From JBBIOI01 sp037443425 (GTDB taxonomy: Bacteria; Desulfobacterota; BSN033; UBA1163): 41,938 nucleotides of DNA. The stretch lies in assembly GCA_037443425.1 (NCBI GenBank), contig JBBIOI010000014.1, forward strand, positions 1 through 41,938. The letters run 5' to 3'. Below, piece after piece: positions 7,910 through 14,853 of the stretch. The notes under the pieces are model-generated. The model worked only from the letters and a program-made list of their open reading frames with translations. It was not told where the DNA came from and ran no database searches. How positions within the stretch are numbered: position 1 is the first letter of the stretch; every line of letters starts with the position of its first letter. The translations under genes were made by a program, and so were the position numbers.

Positions 7910-8386
7910 TTATTTTTTGATAGGAAAATAACAAACAATACTATCAAGATGTTGAAAAAATCCTTCCAAAGATTTTTCGTCCTTTTCCGCAATAATTAAA
8001 TGATGCTTCATAAATTTAACAAAACACTCTGGAACTATATTCCTTTTAAGTTGATATTCAAGATCTCTTTGGCATTCATATAATATATTCCTTGCGAATT
8101 GAATCCCCTTTATCATAGCTTTGGTCTTTGCCTTTAAAATCTTTCGATGAACATCCCGTAATTGCTTAATAGCAAGTTTATTTTTGAAGAAAATATTTGC
8201 AATTTTTTGAGGTAAATCAATATACACTTCTTTTAAAAAATTTCCTTCTTTATCAAAATATGAGTTTAATAAGAATTCTGACGGTAGAATTTCAAATTGA
8301 GACTTAGAAAAACAATCAGGACAAAATTTGAAATGAGGTTGATTAGCCTCGAATTCTTTACCACATTTTTCACAAATCTTTTTCAT
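7910..8386 (-). CDS. csm2: Csm2-like small subunit with an N-terminal zinc ribbon
   Basis: This 158-residue protein lies between cas10 and csm3, the usual place of csm2. Residues about 40-150 are basic and helical, as in Csm2 (Cas11 group), which lines the target-RNA channel of the complex. Residues 5-29 form a four-cysteine zinc ribbon (CEKCGKEF, then FCPDC), which is an extension over the ordinary compact Csm2. The ATG follows a GGAG site and starts 3 bases after the cas10 stop, indicating coupling. Sequence similarity to known Csm2 is weak by eye, so the call relies strongly on synteny, size and helicity. Confidence 0.8.
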   Translation of the reverse strand: MKKICEKCGKEFEANQPHFKFCPDCFSKSQFEILPSEFLLNSYFDKEGNFLKEVYIDLPQKIANIFFKNKLAIKQLRDVHRKILKAKTKAMIKGIQFARNILYECQRDLEYQLKRNIVPECFVKFMKHHLIIAEKDEKSLEGFFQHLDSIVCYFPIKK

Positions 8387-8389
8387 CTT

Positions 8390-10735
8390 TTAACTCCTTG
8401 TATAAGTTAATACATAATCCATAATTATTTTGAGGAAATAAAGGTTACTTCCGCCTTTAGGTTTATCCACGTTGGGTAATAAATCTTCAGCCCAATCAAA
8501 GGCACTTTTCTGATTTTCCTTTATCAGATTTCTTTTTATATCATGAACAAGATGGGGAATAAACTTTAAAAATTCTGTTTTTAATTTTTCATTTTCTTTA
8601 TATATGCCTGATTCCTGAGCCATTTCTCCATATTTTCTTAAATTATAAATGAAACTTCTTGTAATAATAGGCGGGTCTTCTTGTAACCAATTTATTATCC
8701 TTTTGCCTTCAGATAATATTTTTCCTAATTCATCCCAACTCACTGTTTGGTTAAATAAAGTAATATTGTTTTTCACCCCCTTTCCTTTAGAATCTTTTAG
8801 TTTTTTCTCTACCATCTCAGCACAATATGAAATAGGCTCATGAGGCTTTACCAAAATAACCCCTGCGGAAAAAGTTAAGTCCGGATTTCTTGCACAAAAA
8901 CGGGAAAATTCGTCTCTAATTTTTTTAGCAAAATCAATAATCCTGTCCCATGGCCCAATGACGAAAAAATCATCTCCCCCCGAAAAGACTGTGTAAATTT
9001 GTTTAAAATCAGTTTCTATTTCATTTTGAAGATAACCGCCAAAAAAAGTCTCTAATAACCGAGATAAAGTAGCAAATCTCGAGATCGAAGGTTTTGTTTT
9101 TTTAAGGCCCTCTCTCAATATTTTACCCATATTATCAACATCACCTTTAAGATAAGCAATCAACTTATCCCCTTTAGATACTTTTGCAATGTCATTAAAA
9201 GTTACAGGTTGATCTTTTTCCACCTCGAAAGAAGGAATTTCTTCAGTTGTTGGGACATGGTTAGTAAGATATTTAAATCCGAAAACTGACATCTGAATTT
9301 CAGGGGAATTGAGAGTAAGGATTAAATAGGGATTACCTTTTCTAATCTCACTTGTTATTAAATTTTGCCAAAGCTCAAAGGAGTAGTTAAAAATACGAAA
9401 TTCATGAAGATTATCCTTAAAAAAAGCGATATACTTTGCCCTTGGTAATAATTGACCAATTTTAACATCATAAGAACACCTTTCGCAGAAAAGATCTTCA
9501 CCTTGCATAGGTTCTTTAACTGGAAATTTATGGCAACCCCGACATGCCCTTTGATCACTTTCTATTGCTTCTGGTCTTACAAACTTCTCCATTAGCCACT
9601 TATCTTCTTTTATTATTGCAGATTCAATAGGGTGATATTTTTTATATGATTGTTTAATTTTTAACTTTTCTAATATCACTGGGAAATTATTTAAATCTTT
9701 TCCAGATAATTCCACGAATGATAAAGAAACTGATAACTCGCCATTAACTTCCTTCAATGACCAGTCATCGAATTCCTCCTGAAGCGACTTAATCATCTCA
9801 CTCATATTCTTTAGATTAGGAGCAAGAATAAAGAAATTACCACCAGCTGATAAAATGAGATTACATAAAGTCAACTGAATTGCATGAAGAACTTTGTGAG
9901 ATGCTATTTCTGAAGCAATTTGAATAAATAATGACCTTGACCTTAACCTTTTTGCAACTTTGCCTTGCTGTGTTAGAACATCAAATATGTAGTTTTGAAT
10001 TCCTGAAATATCTCCTCCGATGAGACATAATGTCTTTTCTTCAATATTCAATTTTTTGTCTTGATTCTCTTTTTTATAAAGATATAGGCAAGATGCTATA
10101 GCTGCTGTTGTTTTTAAGTGATCAAAAAGCGGGACATCAGGTTCGTCTCTATAGGTAGAACTCGGTATACACCAACAATATTTCCATAATAGAAAATAAA
10201 AGATATTAATTATATTTTCTAGTTGAAGTCGATCAAAATTTGATTGTCTTATTTCTTCCTCAAAACTCTTCAATAAATCTGAGTATTCTTTTTGAGTACA
10301 TTTCTTTTCATCAATTGGAAATACCTCTTTAAGTTGATCACATCCTAAGGAGGCTAATCTATAAAATTTTTCAAATTTAAAATTATCTGAAATTGATATT
10401 CTGGAAAATATCGAAACCAGCCTGTCAGTAAAAGGATCTCCTTCTTCTTCGTCTTTTAAGGCTATTCGGTCCATTCCAGCTGAAATTGCATCAGCTAAAG
10501 AAACATATTCTTCATACTCGTGATGATTAGCTATTGCAGACCTAATAATTTGTTTTTCTTTTTCAGAAAAAATAGAAGTTAGCTTTTCAGCCAGATTATT
10601 TTGAAACCATTCTTCACCCCAACTGGAGTGATTCTGGCTTGTAGGATTTTCTTGAGCCCTTTGAACAAATTTCCCTATATCATGAAAAAGGGCCCCTAAG
10701 ACTACAGCATGAAATTCTTTTTCGTCAAATGCCAT
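8390..10735 (-). CDS. cas10: Cas10/Csm1 with intact HD and GGDD motifs
   Basis: This 781-residue large subunit of a type III-A complex has an N-terminal HD nuclease domain that keeps H18-D19 (LGALFHDIGKF) and NHHEYEEYVSLADAISAGMDR. A zinc ribbon uses C398, C401, C417 and C420. The first Palm domain includes LIGGDISGIQNYIF. The second has KGDVDNMGKIL and the cyclase GGDD at about 586-589 (FSGGDDFFVIGPWD). Cas10 converts ATP to cyclic oligoadenylates on target binding and degrades ssDNA through HD. Both activities look preserved. The ATG follows a GGAGG site 17 bases after the DUF2130 gene stops. Two CARF proteins in the locus are the likely recipients of its signal. Confidence 0.96.
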   Translation of the reverse strand: MAFDEKEFHAVVLGALFHDIGKFVQRAQENPTSQNHSSWGEEWFQNNLAEKLTSIFSEKEKQIIRSAIANHHEYEEYVSLADAISAGMDRIALKDEEEGDPFTDRLVSIFSRISISDNFKFEKFYRLASLGCDQLKEVFPIDEKKCTQKEYSDLLKSFEEEIRQSNFDRLQLENIINIFYFLLWKYCWCIPSSTYRDEPDVPLFDHLKTTAAIASCLYLYKKENQDKKLNIEEKTLCLIGGDISGIQNYIFDVLTQQGKVAKRLRSRSLFIQIASEIASHKVLHAIQLTLCNLILSAGGNFFILAPNLKNMSEMIKSLQEEFDDWSLKEVNGELSVSLSFVELSGKDLNNFPVILEKLKIKQSYKKYHPIESAIIKEDKWLMEKFVRPEAIESDQRACRGCHKFPVKEPMQGEDLFCERCSYDVKIGQLLPRAKYIAFFKDNLHEFRIFNYSFELWQNLITSEIRKGNPYLILTLNSPEIQMSVFGFKYLTNHVPTTEEIPSFEVEKDQPVTFNDIAKVSKGDKLIAYLKGDVDNMGKILREGLKKTKPSISRFATLSRLLETFFGGYLQNEIETDFKQIYTVFSGGDDFFVIGPWDRIIDFAKKIRDEFSRFCARNPDLTFSAGVILVKPHEPISYCAEMVEKKLKDSKGKGVKNNITLFNQTVSWDELGKILSEGKRIINWLQEDPPIITRSFIYNLRKYGEMAQESGIYKENEKLKTEFLKFIPHLVHDIKRNLIKENQKSAFDWAEDLLPNVDKPKGGSNLYFLKIIMDYVLTYTRS

Positions 10736-10752
10736 GATTTCCTCCGATAGTT

Positions 10753-11988
10753 TTAAAAAGGCTCGGGTTCATCGGAATCGATCAAATTTTTAAACTCGAG
10801 GCTCTTAATCTCAGGAAGTGAAGCTCCAATAATCCCCTGCATATCACCATACATTCTCGTTATATTGGTAATTACTCGCTCAATCTGCTTCTCCCTCTTT
10901 GCCCATATTCTGCTCATTGCTGCCTTCTCACTCTCAAGATCACTCTTCATCGAAAGAAAGGCCTTAACTATAGCCTCTACCTTCTGACTGAACTCGGGAC
11001 CAGATAGATAACTATACAGAGCTTCCATCTTTTCTTGCTTTCCCACTGCCGCCCTCCTCTCACTGGCAACCTGAATAAGATTCGTCCTTAAAGCCATCGC
11101 AAGACAAGACGCAAGACTATATTCTGTAACCCAAACTCCATCAATTAACTGAAAATTAGCTACATCCTTCGGCATAGCCTTTGTCACAATCACTGCTATC
11201 TCAGCCTTTGCCTCTCTCTGATCCTCCTTTAGCTTATCAATCCACCCATCATTCCAATTCTTCGTCCTCTTTGCCTCCCAGATAATCGTCCCACAAAACT
11301 GACCTAACTGATTATGAACCCTTTGAAGAACATCTGCCCCCTTCTTCCCCCTCGGAACAGGCTCAATCTGATCAATCGGGAATTGGCTTCTTAGAATTTC
11401 TTCAAGCTCAGTTTCCAACACCTCACCCCTCGTCTGAATAGGCCCCTGCTCTGCCCTCCTCTTGAGCTCCTCTATGTCTCTTAAAAGATCATTGATCCTT
11501 TTGTCCTTCTCAAGGTCTTTAAGCCTGTGCTCCTCGGCTACCCTACTCTCAGCCTCTTTTCTTATCCTTTCCCGCTCCTCATCTAAACGACGTGCCACCT
11601 CAAGCTCAAGTGACCTCTGCCTCTCCTCAAGCTCTCTCCGCTCCTTACGAAGTTGAAGCTCAACTCTCCGCATCTCCTCTAACATCTGATCTCTCTGCTT
11701 GATTTGCTCTTCAAACTCCCTCAGACGAAGATTCATAGCCTCCTCAAATCGCTTTTTTGTCTCTGCCTCTAACCTCGCCCTCTCATTAGATAACCTCTTA
11801 GAAACCTCCTCTGATATAGATTTCTCTTTTTCCATAAGGAGTCTTTCTCTCCGGGAAAGTTCCTCCTTCTTACTAAGCAACTCCTTCTCAAATTCCTTCT
11901 GTATCTCCTCACGAATGGAATGCGTAATCGCCTCCGTTAATGGAATCTCTTTATGACAATATGGACAAATAATATTTTGATTAACCAT
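10753..11988 (-). CDS. DUF2130 protein: coiled coil plus PD-(D/E)XK nuclease-like domain
   Basis: This 411-residue protein starts with a small CPYC knuckle (residues 8-11). Residues about 25-180 are a long charged coiled coil. Residues about 185-300 form a DUF2130 nuclease-like domain with GEVLETELEEIL (E189), KKGADVLQ (D219) and IIWEAKRTKNW (E238 and K240), the expected PD-(D/E)XK pattern. The C-terminal 100 residues are helical. DUF2130 proteins resemble RmuC; no biochemical role is established that I can name. The gene is embedded in the csm operon, 17 bases before cas10 and 28 bases after the NE0113-type gene, with its own GGAGG site, so it is co-expressed. A candidate extra effector nuclease is an inference from position. 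Confidence 0.85.
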   Translation of the reverse strand: MVNQNIICPYCHKEIPLTEAITHSIREEIQKEFEKELLSKKEELSRRERLLMEKEKSISEEVSKRLSNERARLEAETKKRFEEAMNLRLREFEEQIKQRDQMLEEMRRVELQLRKERRELEERQRSLELEVARRLDEERERIRKEAESRVAEEHRLKDLEKDKRINDLLRDIEELKRRAEQGPIQTRGEVLETELEEILRSQFPIDQIEPVPRGKKGADVLQRVHNQLGQFCGTIIWEAKRTKNWNDGWIDKLKEDQREAKAEIAVIVTKAMPKDVANFQLIDGVWVTEYSLASCLAMALRTNLIQVASERRAAVGKQEKMEALYSYLSGPEFSQKVEAIVKAFLSMKSDLESEKAAMSRIWAKREKQIERVITNITRMYGDMQGIIGASLPEIKSLEFKNLIDSDEPEPF

Positions 11989-12016
11989 AATTCCTCCAAT
12001 GATACATATTTAAAAT

Positions 12017-13204
12017 TTAAGGGCCTATTAAAATCTTCCCCTTTTCAATCCTTACGCCATAACGTTTACTGCCATGTTTACCAACTGACGTAATAAGATA
12101 ATAAGAATGAAGTGTCTCATCTTTAATATTCTCTCTCAATGTGCTATTAATCTTACTTATATTCTGCCTGAGGGTTTCCTGATCAATACCACCCTTTTCA
12201 GACCAGTGTTTAATAAACTCCTCAAGCCTGCCTGAAAATGAACCATAAATCTTCTCATAGTCTCTCGACATCTCCTCAAAGGCCTTCCTCTTTGAAATCT
12301 CTCCTAATGTTAAAAAACAATCCATACAATCAAAACAATAGACCCTACCCGGCACAGAACATCCATCTGTCTTCTGCCTTAATAGATACGTGTAAATTAC
12401 TAATTGAATTGGAACCATATCTATGGATATATCCCCTACTCGAATAACCCTGTCCTTTAAATCAACCCTCAATAGAGGTTGAATGGATGCCATATCGATC
12501 TCTCTTTGTCCTTCCATAACAAGTTCTCTAAAGCTTCTGCTATTTAAAGATATCTTATCCCTCAAACGGATAAATGGAAGTTCAGCAAGGAGTATTTGAG
12601 CATCTCTGGTATTTATTCTCTTGATAAGCCTCCCATCATGATTCTTCAGATCAAGAACCTTATCTTTTTTAGGCTTATAGTAAAATTCAGGATGAGATTC
12701 AAACTCTGGACTAACAAGGACATGATAAAGCCTGTCCCAGGGTCTCCCAAAAAGTTGAAGGGCTGAACCCAAATAAAAGGACATGGTCTTTCGACCACCA
12801 GCAAGAGAACAATGAAGCCGAATGTCCTCAAATTTCGCCTTCTCCCTTATAAAATTTACGATAAAATCTCCAACACGCTCATTATGAGAACTCTCTCTGA
12901 TATCCTCTAACAGCTCACCATCTTCTCCCCTAATCACATGAATTGATTCCTCAGATAAGATTATCTCCGAAAGCCCGAACTCCTTAAAAAATCTCGAAAG
13001 CCTCCTTTTACCAATTAGCTCTTCTTCTATTCTTCTTTTGCCTGTTAATGTAGTAATTATATGAATCTCATCAGGAATAACAGGTGGCTTTAAAACTTGA
13101 GTAAGCCCATAAAGCGTCTCTGTAATAATCTGAGGAGTTGTTCCAATTACAAAGACCAGAACTTCTTTAAAACGTCTCTTCTCCATAAAAGGAACTTTAC
13201 GCAC
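12017..13204 (-). CDS. CARF-wHTH protein of the NE0113 (TIGR02584) family, Csm6-type ring nuclease candidate
   Basis: This protein has up to 395 residues. The N-terminal CARF domain has the family motifs FVIGTTPQIITETLYGL, IITTLTGKRR, SLAGGRKTMSFYLGSALQLFGRPWDRLYHVLVSPEFE and FYYKPKK. A cysteine cluster follows (CSVPGRVYCFDCMDC). The C-terminal 70 residues look like a winged helix (LRQNISKINSTL, then KRYGVRIEKGKI). No HEPN motif is visible. Some database names call this family a Csm6-type ring nuclease, which would degrade cyclic oligoadenylate and switch the response off. A DNA-binding regulator is the alternative suggested by the winged helix. The start is uncertain: GTG at 13204 or ATG at 13186, neither with a strong ribosome-binding site. 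Confidence 0.85.
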   Translation of the reverse strand: MRKVPFMEKRRFKEVLVFVIGTTPQIITETLYGLTQVLKPPVIPDEIHIITTLTGKRRIEEELIGKRRLSRFFKEFGLSEIILSEESIHVIRGEDGELLEDIRESSHNERVGDFIVNFIREKAKFEDIRLHCSLAGGRKTMSFYLGSALQLFGRPWDRLYHVLVSPEFESHPEFYYKPKKDKVLDLKNHDGRLIKRINTRDAQILLAELPFIRLRDKISLNSRSFRELVMEGQREIDMASIQPLLRVDLKDRVIRVGDISIDMVPIQLVIYTYLLRQKTDGCSVPGRVYCFDCMDCFLTLGEISKRKAFEEMSRDYEKIYGSFSGRLEEFIKHWSEKGGIDQETLRQNISKINSTLRENIKDETLHSYYLITSVGKHGSKRYGVRIEKGKILIGP

Positions 13205-13340
13205 TTACATTAAAAATATTTGAAATCCATAGACCCCAGAATATTATCTTTTACCTATTTTTTTACCTTCATTTTAAAACAAAATCTCAGGGATATGACA
13301 AGAAAAAAAATATTTCTGAAATATTTCCAAAACTCATAGA

Positions 13341-14294
13341 TTAAAGATCCAGAATCTTATATTTGCCAAGGCCAAAACTCGTCCCCTTCCCAATATGTAT
13401 ATACTCACCAAGAAGTAAAAATGGTATAAATCTACTAAAATCACCCTCAAATATTACCTCTCCAACAAACCCTCCCATATACATCCTCGTTGATTGACGA
13501 CTCGAAAACCGCTCCCAATCAAACCACCTGAGCTCAGACCTCAATAAGCTTATCCCCCGTGCTTCCTCAATCAAACCCTTAAAATCGAGAACCAAATCCT
13601 CATTACAATGAAAATACGAAAGAAGACTTATCCTCCGTAAAAGATTCCTCATAAGCACATGGAACTGAAGATCCGAGGTTAATCTCTCATCATACTTCAA
13701 ACGTGTTGGGGTTAAAAATCTAAACTTCATGATAGAAGGTATACTATTAAAAGAATAAAGATCATCAACCCCAATCACACTGAAATCACTATGAAGAATC
13801 TTATCCCTGAAAGAATAAATCAACTTATCTCCCACTCGAGGATGAAAAACCCTAACCTCCTCTAACCGATACCTACCCCTTACCTTTCCAATTCCCCTTC
13901 GGCCCAGTTCATCAAATGTATAGATAAAATAGGGAAGAAAATCGATTGATCTACCAATTAATAACAACTCAAAACAAAGAACCTCTCCCGGTAGGTAATC
14001 CCTCTTTTCTTCCAATGGAGGAGTTATCACAAATGGATGAGGAGCAAATGGATATCTTCTCATCTTTGAAGAATCAGATGAAAGTGGAGTCTCAAATATA
14101 TAAGAATATGCACACTTCTTACTCAATATACAGGAGTTACAGTCCTTCTCCCTTGTAACACATACAACCTTTTTAAAGGCATGACCAAATGCGCCCCTTA
14201 TGGTAGACCCCTTATACGGGGGAAGCCTTATTAATTCGATCGGATTAAGAAAAAAATTAAACTGCACAAATCTGAAATTATCTAATTGGTCCAT
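13341..14294 (-). CDS. cas6: Cas6 pre-crRNA endoribonuclease
   Basis: This 317-residue Cas6-family RAMP protein (PF10040-like) cuts the CRISPR transcript within repeats. The N-terminal ferredoxin-like half has PPYKGSTIRGAFGHAFKKVVC and the cysteine cluster DCNSCILSKKCAYSYIFETP seen in this branch. The middle has FLTPTRLKYD. The C-terminal half ends in the glycine-rich RNA-binding loop IHIGKGTSFGLGKYKI. It is the first recognisable cas gene of the operon. It follows the 56-residue gene by 63 bases and precedes the NE0113-type gene by 136 bases, a gap that shows no clear promoter. The length is normal for the family. Confidence 0.93.
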   Translation of the reverse strand: MDQLDNFRFVQFNFFLNPIELIRLPPYKGSTIRGAFGHAFKKVVCVTREKDCNSCILSKKCAYSYIFETPLSSDSSKMRRYPFAPHPFVITPPLEEKRDYLPGEVLCFELLLIGRSIDFLPYFIYTFDELGRRGIGKVRGRYRLEEVRVFHPRVGDKLIYSFRDKILHSDFSVIGVDDLYSFNSIPSIMKFRFLTPTRLKYDERLTSDLQFHVLMRNLLRRISLLSYFHCNEDLVLDFKGLIEEARGISLLRSELRWFDWERFSSRQSTRMYMGGFVGEVIFEGDFSRFIPFLLLGEYIHIGKGTSFGLGKYKILDL

Positions 14295-14357
14295 GATTCT
14301 ATCAGATAAAAATCTACCAGATATTACTAAAAAACAAAAGATATTTTTTAGACTCGT

Positions 14358-14528
14358 TTACCCTTCTCTAATCTTCTCATAATAAGCACCAAGGCTCTGT
14401 TTCAACAATAGTATCCACACAGTCCCACTGCTATTCTCAAGTATCACCCGCCCATGCTCAATCTTTCTTACCATATGTAAATCCTCAGTAATCTTACTCC
14501 TTAAAATCTCTCCCTCCATAATCTCCAT
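14358..14528 (-). CDS. 56-residue protein of unknown function, first gene of the riboswitch-led operon
   Basis: I do not recognise this gene. The frame runs ATG at 14528 to TAA at 14358 and is preceded by GGAGGT eight bases upstream, which supports real translation. The product starts MEIMEGEILRSKI and ends LGAYYEKIREG. It is a small mixed-charge protein with a central VILENSSGTVWILLL stretch but no transmembrane segment, cysteines or known motif. It is the first gene after the c-di-GMP riboswitch and terminator (44 bases downstream) and the last before cas6. It could be a leader peptide, a small regulator or a Cas accessory. Confidence 0.6.
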   Translation of the reverse strand: MEIMEGEILRSKITEDLHMVRKIEHGRVILENSSGTVWILLLKQSLGAYYEKIREG

Positions 14529-14571
14529 ATCACACTACCTCCAATAAATTTTAGTAAACTTAATGACTCAT

Positions 14572-14607
14572 AAAAAAAGCCCGTGGCTAAAATAAACCAC
14601 GGGCTTT
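14572..14607 (-). terminator. Intrinsic terminator forming the riboswitch expression platform
   Basis: A perfect 11-bp stem (14576-14586 with 14597-14607) has a 10-base loop. On the minus strand it ends in a run of seven or more T residues (GGGCTTTTTTT). It lies about 20 bases after the riboswitch aptamer and before the first gene. Its 5' arm, CCCGTGGTTT, can also pair over about 10 bp with AAGCCACGGG inside the aptamer, which would form an antiterminator. The two structures exclude each other. Confidence 0.88.
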
Positions 14608-14622
14608 AATTAGAGATATCCT

Positions 14623-14705
14623 TTTTCACTTCGGCAACCCGGCTATCCCAGAGGGACCCGTGGCTTTCCGTCCCACGATTGCTCGTGGTTTGGCTTTATC
14701 GGTGT
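14623..14705 (-). promoter_or_regulatory. Class I cyclic-di-GMP riboswitch aptamer (GEMM-I type)
   Basis: The minus strand reads, in order, AAAGCCAAACC, a P2 hairpin CCACGA-GCAA-TCGTGG with a GNRA loop, GGGACGGAAAGCC, a P3 arm CGGGTCCC-TCT-GGGATAGCCGGG, and GGTTGCC. This is the GEMM-I arrangement known from Vibrio and Geobacter. Relative to the Vibrio Vc2 aptamer, G20 is kept, and the neighbouring G21-C46 pair is swapped to C21-G46, a compensatory change that supports a functional fold. A47, which intercalates between the guanines of the ligand, is also present. It lies in the leader of the cas operon, downstream of motB. The family match is made by eye. Confidence 0.88.
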
Positions 14706-14734
14706 ATATATCTTTTTGTTTATTTATCAAGCAA
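14705..14734 (-). promoter_or_regulatory. Alternative sigma-70 promoter overlapping the sigma-54 candidate
   Basis: TTGCTT (14729-14734) and TATATA (14705-14710) are separated by 18 bases on the minus strand. Transcription would begin at the very edge of the aptamer. It overlaps the sigma-54 candidate; probably only one of the two is real. Confidence 0.4.
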
Positions 14735-14746
14735 ATAAAATGCCAA
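14730..14746 (-). promoter_or_regulatory. Candidate sigma-54 promoter for the cas operon
   Basis: The minus strand reads TTGGCATTTTATTTGCT. It has GG and GC separated by exactly 10 bases and TTGGCA/TTGCT boxes, close to the consensus YTGGCAC-N5-TTGCW. Transcription would start about 12 bases further on, just before the riboswitch. No enhancer-binding-protein gene or site is recognised nearby. Confidence 0.45.
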
Positions 14747-14853
14747 TTTCTGGAATTTCTAACTTATTTAATTTAAAAAAGAATTTCTAAAAAATAACTG
14801 GAAGAAAATTTTTGGATGGACAATTTGTCTCTCGAGTGCCAATTTACAGACTT

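Noticed and set aside
7897..7992. Longer Csm3 with a hydrophobic N-terminal extension
   Set aside because: The extension overlaps the end of csm2, lacks family homology, and a strong AGGAGG site precedes the ATG at 7896.
11462..11956. Serine/leucine-rich proteins on the plus strand opposite the DUF2130 gene
   Set aside because: Low-complexity antisense of the glutamate/arginine-rich coiled coil; no ribosome-binding sites or family resemblance.
10753..11988. Plain RmuC recombination factor
   Set aside because: It shares the coiled coil plus nuclease layout, but the GKKGADVLQ and WEAKRTKNW pattern fits DUF2130 better.
14623..14705. cGAMP-sensing GEMM-Ib riboswitch
   Set aside because: Position 20 is G, as in c-di-GMP binders; the A20 hallmark of the cGAMP variants is absent. 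Not excluded biochemically, but not the preferred reading.
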